Source of the DNA: Sulfurimonas sp.
Lineage (GTDB): Bacteria; Campylobacterota; Campylobacteria; Campylobacterales; Sulfurimonadaceae
Length of the DNA: 40,406 nucleotides
Assembly: GCA_026988235.1 (NCBI GenBank)
Contig: JALSLQ010000074.1
Location: 1-40,406, forward strand
Direction of reading: 5' to 3'
How positions within the stretch are numbered: position 1 is the stretch's first letter; each line of letters starts with the position of its first letter. This document shows, one piece after another, positions 7,546 to 15,934 of this stretch. The translations under genes were made by a program, and so were the position numbers. The notes under the pieces were generated by a model, which was not told where the DNA came from, did not search any database, and saw nothing but the letters and a program-made list of their open reading frames with translations.

Positions 7546-9191
7546 TCTCTGTATCCTAAAACATACTCTAATTCATAGATGTTGTTCATAATATATTCAA
7601 AATCATCATAATTGTCTTCATCTGAAACGATGAGCAATTCATCGCCAATTTTTAAATTCATCCGTGCATCAGGCATTAAGTAAACTTCATCCCCTCTTTT
7701 AAGTAACAAAAAGACTACATGTAACAGTTCATTTCTATCAACACGAGATCGTCTTAAATCTGCCAAAGTTATATTTTCACCTTCTTGCAACTTCAATGTT
7801 AAGGCATACGCATTCTCATCATTGAGTTGTGTTTCAAAATACATAGGGTTCATTCCCGTTATGTTATTGAGCATATGCACGATGACCTCTGCCCATTCGT
7901 CATCTTTCTTTCTGGCTTCTTGTATAAACAAATCTGCTAAAGGTCTTGCTATATAGTTATAAGTAGCATCAGCCAATATTTTTTCAACGATGTAGATTTT
8001 ATTGATTTTAGAGGCTTGAAATATATTTAAATCATCTAAGGCATTTTCACGAGCCATTGTAAAGATTTTAGGATTTAACTGTTTTGCTTTATTTAAAATT
8101 GTAAGATTTAAAAGGTCGTTTTTCGTTGCAGCAATGATAGCTTCACTCTCTTTTACATGTAAGCTCAGGAGTGTTTCTATATCTTCATCATCTCCAAAAA
8201 TAGTGGAATTTTTTTCTTTTATGTATTTTTGTGAATCAAAATCTTTCATGACATACTCTATACCCGCTTTTTCCAAGCCCTCTTTAATGGCTTGTCCCAT
8301 ACGACCATTGCCATAAATTATGTATCTTCCCGTTGGAAATCGGTCACGCTTTTTCAATTTAAGTATATGCCCATACAGCCACATTTCTAAGAGCCAAATA
8401 TGCGGTGCGGTAATACCGTAATAAATTCGCTTTGAGATAATGTCAAAAGGATTTTTTACATGCTGTAAATCCATTGAGTTAAAGTGCTCAACCTGTTGTT
8501 GTGATGTGGCTTTGACGATAATATCTATTTTTTTATTTAACAATTTACTGATAGTGGCTATTTTAGAGTTTACCATATCATCTTCAAAAAGAGAGATAAT
8601 ACCTGCACAGTTTTTTTGATGAATTCCTGCAATTTTGAGCATTTTTTGGTTTGTTGCATCCCCGACAAAAGCAGGAACATCAGGATAAAAGTTTTCCAAT
8701 ATCAACTCGTCAATCTTGTCTTCATCTTTATCTAACACAACAACACGGTAATCTTGCCCGTTAAGCCTGTCAATAATGCTTTTAGTGATACTGTTATAAC
8801 CGAGTATAATAAAAAAAGGTTTGTTGAGATGCTTGACACTGTTTTGAAAAGAGTTTCGCCCAAGTGCCTTTTTTAACGCTTCATCTTGAATTAGAGAGAC
8901 AATAGCCCCTATGCCGTAAAACCATCCCACAACCGTAAAATAGATGGCAAAACTAACCCACATTCGCTGTTCATAATTAAATGTATAAGGTGCTTCGCCA
9001 AAACCTATGGTGCTCGCCATATAGGTTACAAAATAAAAAGCATCAAAAAAGGTCATTTGATACGGGTGCCCGTTGTTGTCAGTACCCTGAATAAGCACTA
9101 AGCCAAGAATAGATATAGCAAATGTTATGATAATGACTAAAAAAGGCGTTCTTAAGCGTTTAAGAACAATCCATACAATTTGTTCATTCAT
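7542..9191 (-). CDS. Potassium channel with tandem RCK (TrkA-N/TrkA-C) domains
   Basis: This is an inner-membrane ion channel with cytoplasmic ligand-gating domains. The membrane part comprises a first helix at about 14-35, a pore loop with selectivity filter TIGFGE at 61-66 and a second helix at about 73-97. Two Rossmann-type TrkA-N domains follow. The first begins at FFIILGYNSITKSIIDRL and the second at RYIIYGNGRMGQAI. A TrkA-C-like segment closes the protein (LKIGDELLIVSDE). The filter reads GFG rather than the canonical GYG, a variation known among K+ channels. Its length of 549 residues suits an MthK/Kch-like protein with two RCK units. It lies 6 bases downstream of the small membrane protein at 9198, so they are probably co-transcribed. 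The ligand is unknown. Confidence 0.88.
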   Translation of the reverse strand: MNEQIVWIVLKRLRTPFLVIIITFAISILGLVLIQGTDNNGHPYQMTFFDAFYFVTYMASTIGFGEAPYTFNYEQRMWVSFAIYFTVVGWFYGIGAIVSLIQDEALKKALGRNSFQNSVKHLNKPFFIILGYNSITKSIIDRLNGQDYRVVVLDKDEDKIDELILENFYPDVPAFVGDATNQKMLKIAGIHQKNCAGIISLFEDDMVNSKIATISKLLNKKIDIIVKATSQQQVEHFNSMDLQHVKNPFDIISKRIYYGITAPHIWLLEMWLYGHILKLKKRDRFPTGRYIIYGNGRMGQAIKEGLEKAGIEYVMKDFDSQKYIKEKNSTIFGDDEDIETLLSLHVKESEAIIAATKNDLLNLTILNKAKQLNPKIFTMARENALDDLNIFQASKINKIYIVEKILADATYNYIARPLADLFIQEARKKDDEWAEVIVHMLNNITGMNPMYFETQLNDENAYALTLKLQEGENITLADLRRSRVDRNELLHVVFLLLKRGDEVYLMPDARMNLKIGDELLIVSDEDNYDDFEYIMNNIYELEYVLGYRD

Positions 9192-9197
9192 ACAGCA

Positions 9198-9578
9198 TTA
9201 TCTTTTTGATTTAATAGTATCGCCGATAAAAAGTATAACTGAGACTATATTTGCCAAAAGTGCGCCACCTGAAAGAGAAATGATAGCCGTAATAGCTTCT
9301 GTGCCAACGCTACTCATAACATACTCTGCAAATGCCCATACCGTAGCCGAAGCTATCAACTGAATGTCTGCCACAATACTCGTAGCAAGTAAAACCGCTC
9401 CAAGCTGTGTTCTGTCACCAAGTTTTAATACTGTTGCAATTAAATTAACTATGATTGCTGCAAAGAGTTCATAAGAGCTATGCTCAATCAGTACAGTAGG
9501 GTCTCCATAAAAAAAACCAAAGTTTACAGTCATTGCCAGTATAAAAAAAGAGCCGGATATAATCTTGTGCATATTCAT
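9198..9578 (-). CDS. Small integral membrane protein, DUF6394-like
   Basis: The 126-residue hydrophobic protein has about three membrane segments: ISGSFFILAMTVNFGFFYG, then two around ELFAAIIVNLIATVL and LLATSIVADIQLIASATV. A final segment runs through LSGGALLANIVSVILF. The short tail ends in KR. It resembles a family I remember as DUF6394 in Campylobacterota, but that name is unverified. The start is placed at the ATG at 9578, with GGAG about nine bases before it; the 41 extra N-terminal residues in the track lie in the promoter region and look non-coding. It precedes the potassium channel by 6 bases, so a role in ion homeostasis or channel assembly is plausible but unproven. Confidence 0.75.
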   Translation of the reverse strand: MNMHKIISGSFFILAMTVNFGFFYGDPTVLIEHSSYELFAAIIVNLIATVLKLGDRTQLGAVLLATSIVADIQLIASATVWAFAEYVMSSVGTEAITAIISLSGGALLANIVSVILFIGDTIKSKR

Positions 9579-9654
9579 AAATGAATTCTCCAAAACGAAA
9601 AGATACCAAATTGTACCTCTATTAAAATTAATTGTATATTTAATCGCTCTACAT

Positions 9655-9682
9655 TTGAAATTAAACAAAGACTTTGTATAAT
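9655..9682 (+). promoter_or_regulatory. Sigma-70-like promoter for the acyl-CoA synthetase
   Basis: TTGAAA (9655-9660) and TATAAT (9677-9682) are separated by 16 bases. The -10 box lies 29 bases before the ATG at 9712. This is a near-consensus housekeeping promoter in the divergent gap between the membrane protein and the synthetase. Confidence 0.65.
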
Positions 9683-9711
9683 AAAAAATAAATACATACA
9701 AAAGATGAAAT

Positions 9712-11376
9712 ATGACTTACCCTTATGAAAATATAGAAACTTACACCTTGCCTAATCTGTTAAAGCGTTCGATTGAACTTTATGCGTCTAAAAAAGTTCT
9801 CTCTAAAGTTGACCAAGAACCTATGACATACGAACAACTTGGTAAAAATGTAGAAGCATTAATAAAGCTTTTAAAACAAAATGGTATAAGAAAAGGCGAC
9901 AAAGTTGCACTGCTGAGTGAAAATATGCCAAACTGGGCAGTTGCTTACTTCGCTGTTACTTATTTTGGCGGTATCATTGTTCCAATACTGCCTGATTTTC
10001 ATCCTGCAGATGTTCAACATATTATCAGACATTCTGAAGCAAAAGCTGTTCTTGTTTCACAAAAACATCTTCAAACGATAGAAGACTTAGAAGATTCAAA
10101 TATGAAATTTGTCATAAAGTTAGATGACTTAAGCATGATTGATAATTTTACAAATCATAGCTATATCTCAAAACTAACACAAAGAATGGCTTCCAAAGAA
10201 CTTCCAAAACCTAATGAGGATGATATGGCTGCACTTTTATATACCTCTGGTACAACCGGTCACTCAAAAGGGGTAATGCTTTCACATAAAAATCTTGTAA
10301 CTAATGCCATGAGTGCTTATAAGAATGTTACTACATTACCTGAAGATACTTTTCTTTCTATTTTACCTTTGGCACACACCTTTGAATGTACCGTTGGCAT
10401 GATTTTACCTATTTTACACGGTGCAGACATTGTTTACATTGACAAAACTCCAACACCTAATGTCCTTATAAAAGCATTTGCAAGTGTAAAACCGACAATG
10501 ATGCTTAGCGTTCCTCTTATTATTGAAAAAATATATAAGAACAAGATATTACCGAAATTTACAGGCTCTTTTGTTATGAGAACGCTCTATGCTCTACCAT
10601 TTATAAGAAAACTACTCAATAAAATTGCAGGCAAGAAACTCATGGAAACTTTTGGAGGAAGAATAAAATTCTTTGGTATAGGAGGCGCAGCCCTCTCCCC
10701 ATTTGTCGAGAAATTTTTAAAAGAAGCAGAATTTCCTTATATAATAGGCTATGGTTTAACAGAAACCTCACCACTTATTGCAGGCGGAAGATTAGGCTAC
10801 CCTATAAAAGTAGGCTCAACAGGTCTGCCAATGGTAGGCGTTGAGGTGCAAATAAAAGACCCTAATCCAGAAAATGGGGAAGGAGAAATAATTACCAAAT
10901 CTCCTAGTGTTATGATGGGCTACTATAAAGATGAAGAACAAACAAAAGAAGTTATAAAAGAGGGTTGGTTTCACACTGGAGATTTAGGGTACATAGATGA
11001 TGACGGTTATCTGTTCATCAGCGGAAGAAGTAAAAATGTCATCATTGGAGCCGGTGGAGAAAACATATACCCTGAACAAATCGAAGCTATCATCAATCAA
11101 AAAGAAGCAGTGCTTGATGCTCTCGTTATGGAAAAAGAGGGTAAACTTATAGCCAGAGTTCATTTAGACTATGACCTCATTGACAAAATGTTTAAAGCAC
11201 ATAATATGCCGGAAAATGAAGTAAGACAAAAAATTGAAGACTATCTAGAAAGTATACGCATTGAAGTCAATTCTCAGTTGGCATCTTTTGCAAAAATTCA
11301 AAAGTTTATAGAACAGATTGAACCTTTTGTCAAAACACCTACCAAGAAGATTAAAAGATACTTATATGCAGATTAA
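9712..11376 (+). CDS. Long-chain acyl-CoA synthetase, AMP-forming (FadD-like)
   Basis: This ANL-superfamily enzyme activates a fatty acid to acyl-AMP and then acyl-CoA. The AMP-binding P-loop YTSGTTGHSKG is at about 178-188. The adenine-binding motif GYGLTETSP, the hinge/ATP-binding block GWFHTGDLGYIDDDG and the C-terminal GRSKNVIIGAGGENIYP are all present and in order. Its length of 554 residues matches bacterial FadD-type ligases. The C-terminal lysine region (KTPTKKIKRY) fits the catalytic adenylation lysine. It is monocistronic, starts at an ATG just after a good promoter and has only a weak Shine-Dalgarno sequence. No beta-oxidation genes are nearby, so a role in recycling exogenous or membrane-derived fatty acids for lipid synthesis is more likely than catabolism; this is inference. 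Its stop overlaps the convergent ppaC stop by 4 bases. Confidence 0.88.
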   Translation: MTYPYENIETYTLPNLLKRSIELYASKKVLSKVDQEPMTYEQLGKNVEALIKLLKQNGIRKGDKVALLSENMPNWAVAYFAVTYFGGIIVPILPDFHPADVQHIIRHSEAKAVLVSQKHLQTIEDLEDSNMKFVIKLDDLSMIDNFTNHSYISKLTQRMASKELPKPNEDDMAALLYTSGTTGHSKGVMLSHKNLVTNAMSAYKNVTTLPEDTFLSILPLAHTFECTVGMILPILHGADIVYIDKTPTPNVLIKAFASVKPTMMLSVPLIIEKIYKNKILPKFTGSFVMRTLYALPFIRKLLNKIAGKKLMETFGGRIKFFGIGGAALSPFVEKFLKEAEFPYIIGYGLTETSPLIAGGRLGYPIKVGSTGLPMVGVEVQIKDPNPENGEGEIITKSPSVMMGYYKDEEQTKEVIKEGWFHTGDLGYIDDDGYLFISGRSKNVIIGAGGENIYPEQIEAIINQKEAVLDALVMEKEGKLIARVHLDYDLIDKMFKAHNMPENEVRQKIEDYLESIRIEVNSQLASFAKIQKFIEQIEPFVKTPTKKIKRYLYAD

Positions 11377-12293
11377 AATTGAGGCTGAACAAAAGGTACT
11401 ATCTGCTTTTTACGGCTCAGTACACCATCAAGCCATGCTTTATGGTCTTGGAGTTTAATGTCAAATGCAGCTTCTATTTTTGATTCATCATCACTTACAA
11501 CCAAAAGTTTTGAGCCCTCTTTCATAATGTCTGTCAAAAGAATTAACACAGTATGCAAACCATTTTCTTCTTTCATCTTTTTCATATCTTCAAGCAGTTC
11601 TTCTTCACGAGGCTCTAAGACTGAGATATCTACCATTTCAAGTTGCCCAATACCGACTTTAGTGCCGTTCATGTTAAACTCTTTATAATCTCGTGTATTT
11701 AAATCTCGCGCACTAGCACCATCCACAGCAGATTTTACTATAAACATCTCCATTGCAAGTTTTTTATAGTCTGTTACTCCGGCAATCTCTGCTAATTCTT
11801 TAACTGCTTTTGTATCTACCTTTGTACATGTAGGCGATTTAAATATAACCGTATCACTTAAAATTGCCATCATCATCATTCCTGCAATCTCTTTTGGCAC
11901 TTTCACACCATAACATCTATACATCTCATAAATCACAGTATTTGAACAGCCAATAGGTCTAATCCACGCTTCAAGAGGAGCATCTGTCATCAAATCACCT
12001 AACTTATGATGATCGGCTATACCGATAATAGTCGCCTCATCAATATCATCTTGAAAATGTGGTTTATCGGTAGAGTCCACTATAAAAACTCTCTCACCCG
12101 CTACGGAAGTTTTCAACATTGGTAATTCACCACCAAATCTGTTTAAAATAAACTCTGTTTCAGCAGAAATTTCACCTTGACGAGCAGGAATATACTCTTC
12201 TTTTTCGCTCTTGTTTTTTAAATAAGATAAGGAGATAGCACCAACAATAGAGTCACTATCAGGATTTTTGTGTCCAAAAACATATACTGACAT
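11373..12293 (-). CDS. ppaC: Manganese-dependent inorganic pyrophosphatase
   Basis: This family II (DHH superfamily) pyrophosphatase hydrolyses PPi to phosphate in the cytoplasm, pulling biosynthetic reactions forward. Metal ligands are visible as H8, D12 and D14 in FGHKNPDSDS, D73 in VDSTD, and D94-H95-H96 in ADHHKLGD. The C-terminal DHHA2 domain ends with SRKKQIVP, the substrate-binding SRKKQ motif. At 306 residues it is a standard length. A TATAAT box 23-28 bases upstream of the ATG suggests its own promoter in addition to read-through from the kinase gene 45 bases upstream. Confidence 0.95.
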   Translation of the reverse strand: MSVYVFGHKNPDSDSIVGAISLSYLKNKSEKEEYIPARQGEISAETEFILNRFGGELPMLKTSVAGERVFIVDSTDKPHFQDDIDEATIIGIADHHKLGDLMTDAPLEAWIRPIGCSNTVIYEMYRCYGVKVPKEIAGMMMMAILSDTVIFKSPTCTKVDTKAVKELAEIAGVTDYKKLAMEMFIVKSAVDGASARDLNTRDYKEFNMNGTKVGIGQLEMVDISVLEPREEELLEDMKKMKEENGLHTVLILLTDIMKEGSKLLVVSDDESKIEAAFDIKLQDHKAWLDGVLSRKKQIVPFVQPQF

Positions 12294-12315
12294 TTTAAGC
12301 CTTTATTTTTTTCGA

Positions 12316-12321
12316 ATTATA
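12316..12321 (-). promoter_or_regulatory. Probable -10 element of ppaC
   Basis: TATAAT on the minus strand lies 22 bases before the ppaC start codon, with AAAGG close to the ATG serving as ribosome-binding site. No matching -35 hexamer is visible. This is common for promoters of Campylobacterota, which often lack a conserved -35. Confidence 0.4.
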
Positions 12322-12338
12322 CTATACTTTTATAAATC

Positions 12339-13736
12339 TTACTTGAGCGAATTTAAAACTTCTAATGATATTTTAAAGAGTTCAGCCTCACAAATTGGTT
12401 TTTTCAGATGTCCTGCAATTTCCCCTTTTACAGAATCTAAATCTTTTTCTTTTAGTCTTGTTGTAACTAAAGTAACTATAGGTGCATCTGAAATGTTTGA
12501 AATAACTTTTGATACGGCACTGTGTTCACTACATAAGATGTCTATATCAATCAAAATCATATCAAAAGGACTCTCTTTGAGTTTTTCAATTGCCTCTTTT
12601 GCACTTTCATAGGCATAAACATTTACAGCGGTATCATAAAAACTTTTTTGCACAACATTTTTTGTACTGGTATCATTATCTATCACCATTATATTTGCAC
12701 CACTCGACCCTATAAGTGAAAAATCTACCTTGGCATCATCCTTACATGTAAGCGTACCGTCATTGAGTGCAATTTCAATACTTGGCAGATACAAAGTAAA
12801 AATCGAACCTTTTGGGCTATTGTCTTTAAAAATTATATCTCCGTGCATCAGTTGTGCCATTTTTTTATTAATAGACAAGCCTAATGCTATATTTTCATTG
12901 CCAAATGCTTCAAAAATTCTTTTTTGTTTCATAGGTTCAACACCTATACCACTGTCTTGTACTCTAATAAATAAATTAACAGAGTTTTTTAATATATTTG
13001 CTTTATCTGCATTTATTGTTATTTTCACAAAACCTTCGTAGGTGAATTTTATAGCATTTTCTAACATATTTGTTACGATTTCTTTGACCTTTTGAACATC
13101 TATTATGAGTAAATGCGGTAGATTTTCATCCACCTCAAAATTTATCTGTAGTCCTTTTTTTATTGCCTCATCTTTTTGTTCTTCAACTATGTCAGAGATA
13201 AGTTTTACAATATTTATAGCATGTTCTTCAACTATTACACTACTATTTTGTAAATTTGTAGATTTGATTATGTTATTGATGAGTTTTAGTAAATGATTGC
13301 CGGCTTTAAATATATTTTGTGCACAGTCACGCTCTTTAGTCGTTTGAAGCTCTTTGTTTAAAACACTTGCATTGAGAATTATTTCATTGATTGGTGTGCG
13401 TAACTCTATTTTTATATTGGATAAAAATCTGGATTTGATGTCCAAAGCATCTTTTGCTATTATTTTAATATCTTCAACACGTTTTTTTTGCTTAACCGCT
13501 TCTTTTTCAAGCACCTCCATTTTTTTAATTTGTTCTGACACAAAACTTTTTTTTGTATCAACATATTTAGCTTCATAAGGTGTACTGAATTTTTGTGTAT
13601 GAACATCAGCATTTTGTTGTTGCAGTTTTTTGATTTGCAATATATATTTATTTTTAAAAGACCTATATATAAAAAAAATAATGACAATATTAATAAAGAC
13701 TAAACCTAAAATAATGAGTTCATCATATAAATACAT
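12339..13736 (-). CDS. Hybrid histidine kinase/receiver protein lacking the phospho-acceptor His
   Basis: One N-terminal membrane helix (about 7-24) is followed by a coiled coil (about 65-100) and a HisKA-like helix. Where the H-box His should stand (xHELRTP), this protein reads SNIKIELRTP, so residue 110 is Ile. The ATPase domain looks intact: N box NMLENAIKF (223-231), G1 DSGIG (261-265), G2 ALGLSINKKMA. The C-terminal receiver has D353/D355, a candidate phospho-Asp D397 in ILIDIDI and K446 in KKP. The protein should bind ATP but cannot autophosphorylate at the usual site, so it may act as a scaffold, as a phosphatase or as a receiver fed by another kinase. The ATG has AAGGAG upstream. It lies 26 bases after the flavoprotein gene on the same strand. 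Confidence 0.85.
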   Translation of the reverse strand: MYLYDELIILGLVFINIVIIFFIYRSFKNKYILQIKKLQQQNADVHTQKFSTPYEAKYVDTKKSFVSEQIKKMEVLEKEAVKQKKRVEDIKIIAKDALDIKSRFLSNIKIELRTPINEIILNASVLNKELQTTKERDCAQNIFKAGNHLLKLINNIIKSTNLQNSSVIVEEHAINIVKLISDIVEEQKDEAIKKGLQINFEVDENLPHLLIIDVQKVKEIVTNMLENAIKFTYEGFVKITINADKANILKNSVNLFIRVQDSGIGVEPMKQKRIFEAFGNENIALGLSINKKMAQLMHGDIIFKDNSPKGSIFTLYLPSIEIALNDGTLTCKDDAKVDFSLIGSSGANIMVIDNDTSTKNVVQKSFYDTAVNVYAYESAKEAIEKLKESPFDMILIDIDILCSEHSAVSKVISNISDAPIVTLVTTRLKEKDLDSVKGEIAGHLKKPICEAELFKISLEVLNSLK

Positions 13737-13762
13737 AAGTCTCTCTCCTTAAAAATTTTATA

Positions 13763-14983
13763 TTATAAAAGTTTTACCAATTTATCAGTTGCTTCAAGTG
13801 CAAAATCCGGTGGCATATGTCCTTTGTTGTAGTAGAGATAATTATCAAATCCCCATTTCATCATCTTCGCAAGCGGTGAATGAAAGGCTTTATCTTTTGT
13901 ACCGTGATAAAGTACATCAGAAGAGATGAGTGTCGCATCATGCCCACCCATATTCATAATACAAAAGATTTCCGGCTCATATGCAGGTATTGTCACATCT
14001 TCCCCTAGTTCTTGCATGAAAACAGCCGCGGCTATCGCCCCTTGAATAATTGCTATATGTCCAAGCTTTGGTTGTGCAAGTGCCGTAATATCACCCGCTG
14101 CAAATACATTTTTAAAATCTAAATGACGCATTTGCGTATCAGTTGGAATAAAACCTTTTTTATCACCCAAATTTGAATCAACTAATACTTTTGGCGCACT
14201 GTAAGGTGGAATAATGATAGCTAAATCACATTCCATTTTTGTTCCATCTTCAAAAGCAATAAAATCTTTGCCGATTTCTGTTAAAATTTTATTGTTATGC
14301 AAATTTATCTTTCGCTCTTGCATAATTTTGCCAACAGCATTTCTTGGGTTATCCCCGACATCTTCAAAAAAAATCTCACCCGGTGTAAAGACATTTATTT
14401 TATAATCTTTCTCGCGTTTAAGTGATTTTTCTTTGGTGAGATAATAGTCAAACATAAACATAATCTCACCGATAGGTCCTTCACATGGAGCTTTTAAGTC
14501 TGGTGCTTTTACACGGTTTCCCCAAGTACTTTTTGCAGCACCTGTGACAATCTTGCCACCTTCAAACTCTTGTACCTTTTTCCAAAGTCTTTGTGCCTGA
14601 GTATCATCACACACAGAATATCCAAACTCTCTAAAACCTTTTATGGCATCATAATCCTTGACTGCACCAACTGTTATAAAAATATAATCATAATTGACAT
14701 CCGTACCATTTTTGAGTGTTAGCAAATTATTTTTTGCATTAATATTTACCACTTCATCTTGAATAAAAGTAGCACCACGGCTCTCTAAAGTATGCTTGAG
14801 TTCTATAAGAGAATGAGAAATTGGAGCACCCACAAACGAGACTTCAGGAAGAGAAGGTTTTAAAAGTGAGTGACTTCTTGAATCAATCACTGTAATATCT
14901 ATTTTCTTACCGATAAGGTGACGAATTTTATAAAATATATGTAATCCTGCAAAACCTGCACCCAATATAACGACTTTTTTCAT
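13763..14983 (-). CDS. SQR-like FAD-dependent pyridine nucleotide-disulfide oxidoreductase
   Basis: This is a two-dinucleotide-binding-domain flavoprotein. The FAD-binding motif GAGFAG is at about 8-13, immediately after MKKVVIL. The second half carries the FAD contact FAAGDITAL and the hydrophobic C-terminal region typical of quinone-reducing members. The APCEGPIGEIMFM stretch places it nearer sulfide:quinone oxidoreductase than NDH-2, with cysteines that could take part in sulfide oxidation. The exact SQR type cannot be assigned by eye. The start is set at the ATG at 14983, preceded by GAGGA; the track's 42 extra residues run into the CDF gene. Its place after uvrA and the metal exporter in one minus-strand run, together with a TauE-like permease, suits an organism handling reduced sulfur. 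An alternative is a general NAD(P)H or quinone flavoprotein. Confidence 0.72.
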   Translation of the reverse strand: MKKVVILGAGFAGLHIFYKIRHLIGKKIDITVIDSRSHSLLKPSLPEVSFVGAPISHSLIELKHTLESRGATFIQDEVVNINAKNNLLTLKNGTDVNYDYIFITVGAVKDYDAIKGFREFGYSVCDDTQAQRLWKKVQEFEGGKIVTGAAKSTWGNRVKAPDLKAPCEGPIGEIMFMFDYYLTKEKSLKREKDYKINVFTPGEIFFEDVGDNPRNAVGKIMQERKINLHNNKILTEIGKDFIAFEDGTKMECDLAIIIPPYSAPKVLVDSNLGDKKGFIPTDTQMRHLDFKNVFAAGDITALAQPKLGHIAIIQGAIAAAVFMQELGEDVTIPAYEPEIFCIMNMGGHDATLISSDVLYHGTKDKAFHSPLAKMMKWGFDNYLYYNKGHMPPDFALEATDKLVKLL

Positions 14984-15032
14984 TTTTGATTCCTCATAAT
15001 TAATTTTCACTTTCTTTATTATAACTCTTTTT

Positions 15033-15923
15033 TTAAATAATAATGCTTTTATTGTCATCACGATTATATTCGCACTGAAATGTTGTGTGGTGTATGCCAA
15101 ATTTATCATGCAATAATGTTTCTAAACCTTGCATGACATGATTAGCTTCTTCTAGTGAAAGATTTTCATTAAAATCCAAATGTGCTTCAAGATGTATTTC
15201 TTTGTCATTTAAGCGCCAGAGATGAATATGATGCATATTTTTTATCTCTTTTTGTGCTACAACAACTTTTACAAGCGCATTGATGTCTATATTATTCGGA
15301 GTAAACTGCATTAAAACAGCACCTGATTCTTTTACTAAACCAATTGATGCCCAGATAAGATACAAAGCGATAATCATAGAAACAAGCGGATCTACCCAAA
15401 ACATCCCAAAATAGTACATAAGTAGCCCACCAATTACTACTGCAACAGATGTCATAACATCCGTTAAAAGATGTAAATAGGCAGCTTTCATATTCATATT
15501 GTCGTGAGAATCATCTTTTATAAGTAACACACTCGCTGCATTAAGCACGATACTTAAAGACCCAAGCCCAATAACCCAAATAGAATTAATCACTTCTGGA
15601 TGGTAAAACTTATGAGATGCTTCGATGATAAGAAAAATTCCTATTCCAATAAGCACCGACGCATTAAACAAAGCCGCTAAAATCTCAGCTCGTTTATAAC
15701 CAAAAGTTTTTTCTTCTGTGTGTGGCTTCGCAGAAAGCCGGTTTGCAACATAGGCAATCACAAGCGCTAAAACATCACTAAAGTTGTGCATAGCATCACT
15801 CAGTAATGCTAAAGAACCTGAAAAAATTCCACCGAAAATTTGAGAGAGGGTAATGATTATATTTAAAATAATTGTAATCAATAAATTTTTACCACTTACT
15901 TCATGATGATGATGTTCACTCAT
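15033..15923 (-). CDS. Cation diffusion facilitator family metal exporter (CzcD/ZitB-like)
   Basis: This inner-membrane Zn2+/Co2+/Cd2+:proton antiporter has six transmembrane helices. A His-rich start (MSEHHHHEV) precedes them. The metal-site motifs SDAMHNFSD in helix II and HLLTDVMTS in helix V match the HxxxD/DxxxD zinc site of this family. The cytoplasmic C-terminal domain (HHIHLWRLNDKEIHLEAHLDF) is the usual metal-binding dimerisation fold. At 296 residues the length is typical. The ATG has AGGAAA upstream and lies 11 bases after uvrA. The metal specificity cannot be read from sequence alone, but zinc is most likely. The window also encodes a nickel importer, though on a separate operon. 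Confidence 0.92.
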   Translation of the reverse strand: MSEHHHHEVSGKNLLITIILNIIITLSQIFGGIFSGSLALLSDAMHNFSDVLALVIAYVANRLSAKPHTEEKTFGYKRAEILAALFNASVLIGIGIFLIIEASHKFYHPEVINSIWVIGLGSLSIVLNAASVLLIKDDSHDNMNMKAAYLHLLTDVMTSVAVVIGGLLMYYFGMFWVDPLVSMIIALYLIWASIGLVKESGAVLMQFTPNNIDINALVKVVVAQKEIKNMHHIHLWRLNDKEIHLEAHLDFNENLSLEEANHVMQGLETLLHDKFGIHHTTFQCEYNRDDNKSIII

Positions 15924-15934
15924 ACATATTTCCT

